A DNA stretch of 64,000 nucleotides from contig NZ_JAOTID010000014.1 in the NCBI RefSeq assembly GCF_026163695.1, forward strand, positions 87,096-151,095, written 5' to 3'. Source of the stretch: Shumkonia mesophila. Lineage in GTDB: Bacteria; Pseudomonadota; Alphaproteobacteria; Rhodospirillales; Shumkoniaceae. Of the stretch, positions 27,501 to 37,500 are shown in pieces (positions within the stretch are counted from its first letter, which is position 1; each line of letters starts with the position of its first letter). Below the pieces are notes generated by a model. The model was given only the letters and a program-made list of their open reading frames with translations, searched no databases and was not told where the DNA came from. A program made the position numbers and the translations under genes.

Positions 27501-28328
27501 ATGCCCGTCATTTCTACGAATACCGCCGCCAACTCGGCGCTCCGTTACCTCAACCTGAATTCTGCCGCCGAATCCTCCATTACCTCTAAGCTGGCTTCCG
27601 GTTCGCGCATCACCAAGGCCTCGGATGACGCCTCAGGTCTTGCTATCGGTACTCGTATCCAGTCCGATGTGACGGTGCTCAGCCAAGCTTCCACCAACGC
27701 CTCGCAAGGGACCGCGATCCTGCAGACCGCCGACGGTGGTCTCGCACGCATCGCCGACATCCTGCAGCGGATGAAATCCTTGGCCGCTCAATCCAACTCG
27801 GGCTCGGTGACCGATGCCGAGCGCAAATATGTTCAGTCCGAGTATGCAGAGTTGATCAAGGAAGTCGACGGTATCGCCACTTCTACCCGTTATAACGGCG
27901 TGTCGCTGCTCGACGGCGCCGGGGTCTACGGGGCGGGGGTCGATTTCATGGTTGGTACCGATGTTGCCGATGTGATCAACGTGAAAATCGCCTCGGCTAG
28001 TTCCACGACCCTCGCTATCGATGCCACCAAGGTCGATGTCCAGGCCGATGCGAAGACCGCGATCGCCGCCCTGGATACCGCGATTGGAACAATTTCCAGC
28101 CAACGCGCCAGTGTAGGAGCGAGCATGTCGCGGTTTGGTTTCCGATCTCAGACTATCAATACATCGCATGAGAACCTCAGTGCTGCCCAGTCCACAGTGA
28201 TGGATGCCGACGTAGCGGCGGAGAAGTCCAAGCTCGCTTCGGCTAGCGTCAAATCCCAGGCGGCGATCGCCGCGTTGACGCAGGCGAACCAGATGCCGCA
28301 GCAACTCTTGAGTCTACTCAGAAGTTAA
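27501..28328 (+). CDS. Flagellin (short, lateral type)
   Basis: Filament subunit, 275 aa, made almost only of the conserved D0/D1 ends. The N-terminus MPVISTNTAANSALRYLNLN is followed by LASGSRITKASDDASGLAIG. The C-terminus has ASVGASMSRFGFRSQTINTS, then ENLSAAQSTVMDADVAAEKS and QANQMPQQLLSLLRS. The short variable centre is typical of lateral flagellins. A ribosome-binding site (aaggag, 27487-27492) sits 8 bases before the ATG. It follows the ECF sigma gene and ends at a strong terminator, so it may be expressed as its own high-level transcript. Confidence 0.95.
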   Translation: MPVISTNTAANSALRYLNLNSAAESSITSKLASGSRITKASDDASGLAIGTRIQSDVTVLSQASTNASQGTAILQTADGGLARIADILQRMKSLAAQSNSGSVTDAERKYVQSEYAELIKEVDGIATSTRYNGVSLLDGAGVYGAGVDFMVGTDVADVINVKIASASSTTLAIDATKVDVQADAKTAIAALDTAIGTISSQRASVGASMSRFGFRSQTINTSHENLSAAQSTVMDADVAAEKSKLASASVKSQAAIAALTQANQMPQQLLSLLRS

Positions 28329-28365
28329 AAAGCTGTCTTCCGAGACTGCGTCTGGTGTCGACGAA

Positions 28366-28397
28366 GGGGAGAGGAGCGCTTCCGCTCCCCTTCCTTT
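28366..28397 (+). terminator. Stem-loop terminator after flagellin
   Basis: Stem ggagcg / cgctcc with a 4-base loop (28373-28388), extended by flanking purine/pyrimidine pairs and followed by a T-rich tail (ccttcctttt). It lies ~40 bases after the flagellin stop and before fliD. Confidence 0.65.
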
Positions 28398-28413
28398 TCC
28401 GTGATGAGGTGTC

Positions 28414-30099
28414 ATGACTGCCATCGGAGACATATCGAGCGCCACAATGACGACCGGCCCTTCCGGGGCGGGGTATGACAATTTCGATACGAAGGCGCTG
28501 ATCGAAGCCAAACTACAACCCCGTAGGAGCCGCATTAGCCGCCTGAATGACGAGGTCAAGGTTAATAGCGCGAAAATTTCGGCTTACAGCAATCTGCGAA
28601 GTAAGCTTTCGGCACTCGGCAGGACGGCGACGGCATTGCGGGCCGCGCCCGATAGCGGGGGAAGGGGGGGCGACGTGTTCCGCGCTCGCGAGGCTAAACT
28701 CGCCACGTCCTCCGGTGCTAGAGCGGAAACCTACCTGTCGGCCTCGGTGAGGAACGATACCGCGCTTAACAGCCATTCGATTTCAGTTTCCAAGGTCGCC
28801 AAGGCGAACATTCTCTCCTCTGCTGTCCGCTCGTCACAGAACGACGCATTGGGGTGGAGTGGTAGCTTTACCCTCGGTGCGGGAACCGCGCCTAATGTCA
28901 CGGTGACCGTTAGTGTGGACATGTCCCTAACCGAGGTTGCCGAAGCGATCAATGCCGAAACCGGCGTCACCAAGATTGCGGCCTCGGTGATGAAAGTCGC
29001 GGACAATCAGTATCGATTGATCCTCACCGCTACCGAAACCGGGAAGACGATTCGTCTCGCGGATACCGCGGGGAACTCGCTCCTCGCCGATGCTTCCAAG
29101 TTCGGCTTGATCGACAATAGCGGTAACGTCAAGGCCGAGAATGTGCTTCAGGCGGCACAGAACGCCGAATTCACGGTTGATGGAGTCTCCCTGATCCGTA
29201 GTGGTAACGACGTGGATGATGTGCTGTTGGGGGTTACCTTGCGCATCTACAATCCGACTCCGGATCGGGAAGTGTTGACGCTCAAGGTCAACCATAACCT
29301 CAACACCATCAAGACGGCGGTCACCTCGTTCGTCGAGTCCTACAATGCTCTCCGCGACATCGTCATTTCCGGCCAGGCAACCAAGCCCGACGGTAGTGCC
29401 GACGGAAATGCCACCTTGTTCGGCGACGTCAATCTACGCGCCGTCGCCGCTATCCAGAATATCCTGAGTTCAAGCGTAGATGGCAGAGGGCTCGGAGAAC
29501 TCGGTATCAAATTCGACGCGGATAACAAGCTTACGATCAATGACGGGCTTTTAAACAAAGCCTTGCTGAACGACCTTGATGCCGTCGAGACGTTGTTCAG
29601 CTATAGGGCGGCGATATCGTCCGGCGATTTGACGCTGTTGCGCCATCCGAACTCCAGCTTCACTTTCGAATTAAACGTCACTGTGGATGCGGACGGTAAG
29701 GTGACTGGAGCCGACGTCGACGGCGATACCTCGACGTTTAGCGTCAGCGGCAGCGCGATCATTGGCAAGCCAGGCACCGCCTACGAGGGACTGGCACTGC
29801 TCTATACTGGCAGAACCTCGAAAACCATCTCTGTCAAGTTGAGCCAAGGCGTGGCCGACCGGATGCATTACGTGGCGGACAAATTCGCAGACGCCGACAA
29901 TGGCATCTTGTCGGGATTGATCTCGTCGTTGAGCAAGACGAACGGCGACGTCGATAAGCGTATCCAGGCCCTTGAGGCTTCGACTAAGGGTTACGCCCAA
30001 TACCTCTCTACACTGTACGGTAGGATGGCTAACCGTATTTCGCAGGCCCAAACTACCATCAAACTTTTCCAAGCGTTTTTGAAAAGCGGTCTCGACTAG
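28414..30099 (+). CDS. fliD: Flagellar filament cap protein FliD
   Basis: FliD (HAP2), 561 aa, caps the filament and folds exported flagellin. The N-terminal FliD_N region shows YDNFDTKALIEAKLQPRRSR and ISAYSNLRSKLSALG, matching the family pattern. The central domains contain repeated beta-rich segments (ADNQYRLILTATETGKTIRL). The C-terminus is the expected coiled coil (GDVDKRIQALEASTKGYAQY and MANRISQAQTTIKLFQAF). It sits between flagellin and fliS, with an 11-base gap to fliS. Confidence 0.92.
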   Translation: MTAIGDISSATMTTGPSGAGYDNFDTKALIEAKLQPRRSRISRLNDEVKVNSAKISAYSNLRSKLSALGRTATALRAAPDSGGRGGDVFRAREAKLATSSGARAETYLSASVRNDTALNSHSISVSKVAKANILSSAVRSSQNDALGWSGSFTLGAGTAPNVTVTVSVDMSLTEVAEAINAETGVTKIAASVMKVADNQYRLILTATETGKTIRLADTAGNSLLADASKFGLIDNSGNVKAENVLQAAQNAEFTVDGVSLIRSGNDVDDVLLGVTLRIYNPTPDREVLTLKVNHNLNTIKTAVTSFVESYNALRDIVISGQATKPDGSADGNATLFGDVNLRAVAAIQNILSSSVDGRGLGELGIKFDADNKLTINDGLLNKALLNDLDAVETLFSYRAAISSGDLTLLRHPNSSFTFELNVTVDADGKVTGADVDGDTSTFSVSGSAIIGKPGTAYEGLALLYTGRTSKTISVKLSQGVADRMHYVADKFADADNGILSGLISSLSKTNGDVDKRIQALEASTKGYAQYLSTLYGRMANRISQAQTTIKLFQAFLKSGLD

Positions 30100-30110
30100 G
30101 AGGTTGTTCG

Positions 30111-30566
30111 ATGGACTCCCGATACGCTTTGTCCGCCTACCGAAACGCCAATATGACCTTGCCACCGCTGCTCGCGGTCGTGTCGTTTTATGATGAGGTT
30201 TTGGTATGCCTGCGTTCTGCCGCCGAAGCCGCTGAAAGTGGTGACTTCGGCGTGCAGTTCGACCAGGTGCGGCGCGCCACCGACATCCTGCGCGTTCTGC
30301 TGGCGGCCCTTGATCTAGAGCGCGGCGGAATACTCGCCGAGCGACTGCGTGACGGCTACGAGAACAATATGGTCGCGCTGATGGGGACGGTGGGGAAGCC
30401 GAACGCCTCGGAATGTCTCGCTCGTATAGGCAACGGATTGCGAGAACTGCGAGATGCCTGGCGCGAAATCGCGAGCAAACAGGAGGTCAGAACAGAAGCG
30501 TCACCTCACGAAGGTAGGGCTGTGCGCGACGAAAGGTCTAGAAGGCCTTTAGAGAGGGATGAATGA
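30111..30566 (+). CDS. fliS: FliS-like flagellin chaperone
   Basis: Cytoplasmic export chaperone for flagellin, 151 aa. Family features are ALSAYRNANM at the N-terminus, SFYDEVLVCLRSAAEAAESG (FliS usually has a conserved Leu/Tyr-Asp-Gly here) and ATDILRVLLAALDLERGGIL. The C-terminal ~30 residues are charged and divergent. A strong ribosome-binding site (aggagg) precedes the ATG. The stop overlaps the next small gene in an ATGA arrangement. Confidence 0.85.
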   Translation: MDSRYALSAYRNANMTLPPLLAVVSFYDEVLVCLRSAAEAAESGDFGVQFDQVRRATDILRVLLAALDLERGGILAERLRDGYENNMVALMGTVGKPNASECLARIGNGLRELRDAWREIASKQEVRTEASPHEGRAVRDERSRRPLERDE

Positions 30567-30814
30567 GGCTAAGTACGTTTTGCGAACTTCTCGACCAATA
30601 CGAAGGGTATCCGTTCGAGTGGCCGTCGGTCCAACGGTCGGAAGCTATAGGTTTGCTTAAAACATCCTTGGAAGCGCAGAATGCGCTTGAGGAAGCCCGG
30701 TGGATGGAAATGCTTCTCAGAAAGATGCCTACCCCGGACCCCAGCCCGGATGCGATCGACCGGGTGATGGCTCGGATTCAAGAGCACGAGCGGCATATGC
30801 GAAAGCCGATATAG
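30563..30814 (+). CDS. Small 'LLD-WP' protein at the end of the flagellin operon
   Basis: An 83-aa protein of unknown function, translationally coupled to fliS by an ATGA overlap. It is a relative of the protein at 19096-19350, with shared pattern LSTFCELLDQYEG, WP, R, A, S.EAQ, LR, P.PDPSPD and DRVMARI near the end. It is helical and soluble, with no signal peptide. Being the last gene of the ECF sigma-flagellin-fliD-fliS arm, it may tune sigma activity or filament assembly; this is inferred from position only. Confidence 0.8.
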   Translation: MRLSTFCELLDQYEGYPFEWPSVQRSEAIGLLKTSLEAQNALEEARWMEMLLRKMPTPDPSPDAIDRVMARIQEHERHMRKPI

Positions 30815-31565
30815 CCGATATAGGAGACACTCGGATGAGTACTCCTCGAAAAACCGCCTTGCTACCAAGTCGCCCGTGAAGTATCCGCTTCCGCGACCTG
30901 ACTAGACGGTTTTGGGCTGTCGGGATAGATTGGGTGTACAGATACGGTAATCGCCTGACAGGTGCCGCTCCTGGCGGGGTATTTTAAGCGGCTTTCTGTT
31001 TGGTTTCCTCCTTTCCGTTTCGAGGTTTCGGGAGGCCTTCGACGAAGGCCTTGGCGGGGGTGCGGCCTGGCCAGGGAGGTTGATTTGTCAATGGCAACTG
31101 GACAATGCCCCTGGACGGCGATACGACCATGTGTGGGTTGGATGTTCCGCGCACTGTCATTCTAATTATCGATTTCAAGGGGCGTTATGTGTGTGGTGCG
31201 CGTCGTTCTTCCGGACGGAGAGCCCCTCCTTGAAATGGAGATGGCGTAAAATGCATCGGAACCGATCCGAGATTCGACCGCCGACCGGCGTCCTGCGGAT
31301 CGGCCGACGAGGTTCGGGCCATGTTCTTTGAGTTCGCGCTTATCGGGGCGGCCCATCTCGGAGCGAAAAAGCTGCATAAGGATGGTTCGCTGGCCGCCAG
31401 GGGGCGCAAGATCGCCGCTGACATCGCCGGGCGTATCGCCGATCTTGTTTTCCCAATCGTGAAGGCAGCCACTCACCCAGCGGCATCGGCCGCGACCTCT
31501 CCCTCGCCTCCCCGCTCCTCCGCGTTCCACGGGAAGGGCCAAGCAATCGGCTGTCGCGAACGGGC
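30815..31565. other. Non-coding stretch between flagellar and PKS loci
   Basis: About 750 bases without a convincing gene. It contains a short possible transposase tail (minus strand, 30984-31082). A plus-strand open frame (31321-31569) overlaps the PKS start and looks like chance coding. No clear terminator, promoter or attachment site was identified by eye. The weak sequence before the PKS ATG suggests that its promoter lies in 31180-31560. Confidence 0.4.
30984..31082 (-). pseudogene. Possible transposase C-terminal remnant
   Basis: The minus-strand frame ends PPWPGRTPAKAFVEGLPKPR followed by a Lys/Glu-rich tail and a stop. The GRTP..AF..GLP pattern resembles the C-terminus of IS481-type integrases. 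It is too short to be sure. Confidence 0.35.
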
Positions 31566-34500
31566 ATGATGCGACAGAGGAATGACCGGGATCACATCGC
31601 CGTCGTCGGCATGAGCTGCCGTTTTCCGGGCGGAGCGAACTCGCCCGCGGAATTCTGGCGGATTCTGTCGACCGGCCTTGACGTGATCGGGGATGTTCCG
31701 GCCTCGCGGTGGGACAAGCTCGCGTACTACGACCCGGACGTGGCCGCTCCCGGCAAGATGTGCACGACGCGCGGCGGCTTCATGGACGTGCCCGTCGACC
31801 GCTTCGATCCGGCCTTCTTCAACATCTCCCCCAAGGAGGCGGCCGACATGGATCCCCAGCAGCGGATCCTGTTGGAACTCTGCTGGGAGGCCTTCGAGGA
31901 CGCCGGCATGCCTCCCCTCTCGCTGCGCGGGAGCGACACCGGCGTGTTCATCGGCGTGTCGAGCACCGATTATTCCGACATCGGTATTCACGACAACATC
32001 CTTCACGCCACCAGCTATTCGCTGACCGGCAGTTGTTACAGCGCGCTCGCCGGGCGCGTCTCCTTTGTCTTCGGGTTGGAAGGGCCGAGCCTCGCGATCG
32101 ACACCGCCTGCTCGTCGTCGATGGTGGCGATCGACAACGCGTGCTCGTGTCTGCGGCTCGGTCGGACGGGCCTGGCCGTGGCGGGCGGCTTCAACCTGAT
32201 GCTCAGCCCGGACATGCAGATTTGCCTGACCAAGCTCCGCGCCCTGTCGCCCGACGGGTTGTGCAAGAGCTTCGACGCCGATGCGAAGGGGTATGCGAGG
32301 GCCGAAGGCGGCGGCCTGGTCGTTCTGAAGCGCCTTTCCGACGCGCTGGCGGCGGGCGACCGGATTCTGGGCGTGATTCGGGGGTCGTTCGTCAACCAGG
32401 ATGGCGAGAGTACCGGCATCTCCGCCCCCAATGGCCGCGCGCAGGAGAAGGTCATCCTGGGCGCGCTCCGCGAGGCGGGGCTCGATCCGGCCGAGGTCGA
32501 CTACATCGAGACGCACGGCACCGGAACGCGGGTCGGCGACCGCACGGAACTGACGGCCATCGGCCATGTCATGGAAGGGGTCCGCGGAAAGGAGAACCCG
32601 CTCGTCGTCGGCTCGGTGAAATCCAACATCGGACACCTGGAGGCGGCGTCGGGTATTGCCGGACTGGAGAAGGTTCTGCTCGCCTTCCGGTACGGCGTCA
32701 TTCCCGGCAACCTGCACTTCGACACCCCCAATCCCGCCATCGAGTGGGACCGTTGGCCGGTCGAGGTGGCCTCGGCGAACCATCCCTGGCCGCGCAGCGA
32801 CAAGCCCCGGATCGCGGGCGTCAGTTCCTTCGGTTTCGTCGGGACGAATGCCCATCTCGTCATCGAGGAGCCGCCCGCCCTTGCGCAAAGGCATGTCGCG
32901 GAACGCTCCCACCACACGCTCCTCCTCTCCGCCCGCACGCCGGACGCTTTGCGGACGCTGATCCGGCGCTATGTCGCCTTTCTCAAGGATTTCGACGGCG
33001 ACGATCTCGCCGACATTTGCCACACCGCCACGATCGGCCGTTCCCATCTTGAATACCGCGTTGCCGTGACGGGAGAGGACAAGGGGGGGATTCTCGACGG
33101 TCTGGCCGATCTTCTGGAACAGGAAGACTTCGCCCATGTCGGCCGCGAGCGCGGCGTCGCCTTCCTCTACACGGGCCAGGGCGCGCAATACGTCGGCATG
33201 GGCGGCGGGCTGTTCCGAACCCAACCGGAGTTCCGCCGCGCGATGGAGGAGTGCGACGCGATCTATCGCCAGGCCGAGGGCGCCTCGCTCATCGACCTGC
33301 TGTACGGCGAGGACGCGACCTCCGCGACCGTCGACAACACGCGCTATTCCCAGCCCCTGCTCTTCGCCGTCGAATACGCGTTGACGCGGTTGTGGCGCTC
33401 GTTCGGCGTGGAGCCGGCGGTCGTGATCGGTCACAGCGTCGGCGAGTATGTCGCGGCCTGCGTCGCGGGCGTGTTCGACCTCGAGGACGCGCTGCGCTTG
33501 GTCTCGCTGCGCGGCCGACTGATGGGGAGCGCGCCGGGCCGCGGAATCATGGTCGCCGTCTCGGCCGCGCCGAATGTCGTGGTGCCGCTTCTCGGTGGCC
33601 GCGGGGATCGCGTCTCGCCCGCCGCGTTCAATTCGCCCGACAACACGGTGATCAGCGGCTTCGCCGACGCGATGGAACCCATCCTGGAGGAATTGGAGAA
33701 GCGCGGACTCCGGTATCAGGAACTGCGCGTCTCGCATGCCTTCCATTCGCCGCAGATGGAGCCGGTGCTGGACGAGTTCCGGCGCGCGGTCTCGGCCGTT
33801 ACCCTCCGCGAGCCTCGAATTCCGCTGATCTCCAACGCGACCGCCGCGATTGCCGGGCCGGGGTTGTTGACCGATCCCGAATACTGGGTACGCCATCTGC
33901 GCGGCACGGTCCGCATGAGCGAATCCCTGGAGAGCCTGCGCGGCCTCGCTTGTGCCGCGTGCCTGGAGGTCGGTCCCCGCCCCACCCTCCTTTCCTTCGC
34001 CGAGCGGTGTTTGGGCCACGATCGGCCGCGCGCCGCGGCGTCGACGCGTTTCCGCGTCCCCGATTTCCAGGCGTTGGGCGAGGCGGCGGGCGAGTTGTAT
34101 CAAGCCGGCGTCGATCTCGATTGGGCGGCGTGGGACGCCCCCTTCGGCGGACGCAAGGTCGCCCTGCCGACCCATCCCTTCGGCGGCCAGCGCCATTGGG
34201 TGGAGAGATCCGAACCGACGGTCGAGCCCCGGTCGGGGGCGTCCGTCGTCGCGGGACATCCGATCATCGGTCAAAGGCTGGAAACGCCGGCGCTGCCGGG
34301 CGCGGTGATCTTCCAGGCCGACGTCTCCCGCGGTCGGCATCACTTTTTCCCCGAACACGTCATTCTGGGCGTGGAAACGGCGCCGGGCGCCGCCCTGCTG
34401 AGCTGGATCTGGCTCGCCGGCCGCGAGTTGTTCGCCGACGAACCGTTCCGTCTGACCGACATCCAATTGATCCAGCCGTTGATCCTGTTTGACGCCGACC

Positions 34501-37500
34501 GCACGGTGCAGATCGTCGTGCGGGACGTGAACCGAAGCCGCTGTTCCTTCGAGCTTCTGAGCCGCGAGGGGGGATCGGACGGCTGGGTGAAGCATTGCGA
34601 GGGGTGGATCGAGCGCGGGGAACCGCCGCTTCCCGGCCCCTCCGTCGATTTGGACGCGTTGAGCGACCGCCTCGACTTCCGGGTGAGCGGGGCCGAATTC
34701 TACGCGACGATGTCCAGTCTGGGGTACGAGTACGGTCCGCTCTTCCGATGCGTGGAGGAGGCGGGAAGCGCCGGCGACGACATCCTCGGCGGATGGCGGG
34801 TTCCCGAACGCGACGCGCGCACGCGCGACTATTGGATCACGCCAGGTGAACTCGACACCATCTTCCAGACGCCCGCCGTCGCGCTGATGGGCGATGGCGC
34901 CGCCGCGCCCGACGAGGGGCTGATCCACATTCCCTTCTACGTCAAGTCGTTGACCGTCCACCGGCCGTTCGCGCCGGGGCTTTCGCGCGTCCACACCCGG
35001 ACCGAGGCGACCAAGGCGGCGGGCGGGGGCGGTTCGGTCGAAAGCTCGATGCGCGTTTACGACGAGCGGGGGCAACTCGTCGTCTCGGTCGAGGGCTTCG
35101 TAAGTGCCGCCGTGTCGCGCCAAGCCCTGCGACGGGAGGAGAGCCTGAAACAGCTCCGCCGCTTGGTTTACATCGAGGAGTGGCCGAGGGAGGCGCTTCA
35201 CCCGACAGGTGAGGAGGAGAAACCGCGAGCCTGGGTGCTGTTCGGCGAACCCCATCCGGCGCTTGAAACGCTCGCCGCCCGGTTGCCGGGTCGCGTTTTC
35301 CGGCTGGAGCCGGCGGAGCGTCCCGAGGATCGCGGCGGCCGACGGTTCGGCGTCGATTGGGAGAAAGAGGGCGCCCTCGCCGAGGCCTTCGCGCGGCTGG
35401 GGTTGGAAGGGGGCGATCCCGTCGCCGTCGTCCACATGCGGCCCGCCATTTCCGCAGATTTCGGGCGGAACACGTCCGCCGATCTCGTCGCCGACGCCGA
35501 TCGTCGGCTGCAGGGCGCGCTCGCGCTGACGAAAGCCCTTGCCTCGGCGACCTTCCCCGCCCGGTTGTGGATCGTCACCACGGGCGACCGCCTGATCCTC
35601 GACGAGGATGCCGGCCCCCGGCTTCGCGCGGGCGGTCTCGACGGCTTCACGGCCGTGGCGGCGCTGGAAATGGCGGATCGCCGACCGACCCATGTCGACC
35701 TCTCGCCCGATCCGGACGAGGTCGAACTGGCGGCGCTCGCCGCCGAGATGACGGCCGACGGGCCGGAATCCCGGGTGTGTCTGCGCGGCGACCGGCGTTT
35801 CGTCGCGCGTTTCACGCGTCGGCTTCCGGGCGGGAGCGACGAAGCGGTTGCGCCGCGCGAGCCGTACACGCTGGAGATCGGCGGCGGCGGTTTGGACGAC
35901 ATGCGCCTCGTCCCGCAAGATCGGCGGGAACCGGGACCGGGCGAGGTGGAGTTCGAGATCGTCGCCACCGGCGTCAACTTCAAGGACGTGTTGCGTTCGC
36001 TGGGCGAGTTGAGTGACACGGCGAACCGTGTCGGCGGGGAGGCGGCGGGCGTCGTCACCCGCGTCGGAGCGGGCGTTGACGATCTGCGCCCGGGCGACGC
36101 GGTGATCTCGCGCGACATGGCGGGCGGCGGCTTCAGCGCCTATCAGACCTCGCAGCGTCGTTTCCTGACCCGCAAGCCCGACTTCCTGACCTTCGAGGAG
36201 GCGGCGACAATCTCCATCGCCTTCATGACCGCCCGCCACGGCCTGTTCGAACTGGGGAAGCTCCAAAAGGGCGAGCGCGTGTTGATCCACGCGGGTGCGG
36301 GCGGCGTCGGTCTGGCGGCGGTTCAGCAAGCGCTCAACGCCGGGGCGGAGGTGTTCGCCACGGCAGGATCGCGACGCAAGCGCGACTATCTGACGCGGAT
36401 CGGCGCGCACCATGTTTTCAATTCCCGTTCGCTCGACTTCGCCGACGAGGTGAGGCGTCTCACCGGCGGGCGCGGCGTTCACGTCGTGCTCAACTCGCTG
36501 ACCGGCGAACACCTGCGGCGGAGTCTCCTTCTGCTCGTCGACGGCGGGCGGTTCCTGGAACTTGGCAAGCGGGAAATTCTGTCGGAGGAGGCGGTTCGCG
36601 AGATCCATCCGACGGCGCGGTATCAGGCCTTCGACCTGACCGACGTCGTGGCTGGGTCGGCGGACGGTCGTGCCGACATGATGGCAGCGATCCTGCGCGA
36701 GATGGAGAGTGGCGCCCTCTTCGCGCCGCCGGTCAGGGTCTTCCCCGTCGAACGGGCCTCCGATGCCTTCCGCTTCATGTCGCGGGCGCTGCACATCGGC
36801 CGCGTGGCGCTCTCCCACCGCGCGGAAATCCGCGGGCGCGGACAGTCGGGCGAGAAGCGGCTTCGCGCCGATGGGGTCTATCTCATCACCGGCGGCCTCG
36901 GCGCGCTGGGACTGGAGTTCGCGGAATGGCTGGCGGCGGGAAAGGTTGGCGGAATCGTGCTGACTGGCCGCCGCGCGCCCTCGGAGGAAGCCGCCGCGCG
37001 GATCGAGGCGATGCGTGCCGGCGGAACGGAGGTGACGGCCGTCCGGTGCGACATCGCCGATCCCGACGACGTGCGAAGGTTGATGGAAGGGATCGACGGA
37101 TCGCCCCTTGCGTTGCGCGGCGTGATCCACGCGGCGGGCATCCTTGATGATCGGACCATCGCGCGAATGGATTGGGAGCGCTTCACGACGGTCCTCCGCC
37201 CGAAGATGCTGGGCGCCTGGAACCTGCATCTGGCGACGCTCGACCGGCCGCTCGACTTCTTCGTCGTCTTCTCCTCGGCTGCCGCCACGCTGGGCAACCG
37301 GGGGCAAGTCAACTATGCGGCCGGCAACGCCTTCATGAACGCGCTCGTCGATCACCGCCGTTCCCTGGGGCTCAGCGGTACGGCCGTGTGCTGGGGACCG
37401 TTCGCCGATGTCGGCATGGCCGCGACGGGAAGCGAGGCGGGCGAGCGGATGGCGAAAAACGGCATCCTCGGCATCAAGCCCGCCGATGGCGTCGCCGTTC

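Noticed and set aside
31321..31569. 82-aa plus-strand frame before the PKS
   Set aside because: It overlaps the PKS start, lacks a ribosome-binding site and has no recognisable motif.
34351..34380. Possible inactive dehydratase in the PKS (EH instead of DH at the active His)
   Set aside because: The His itself, the G and P of the HxxxGxxxxP motif, and the partner Asp1097 are present, so loss of function is not supported.
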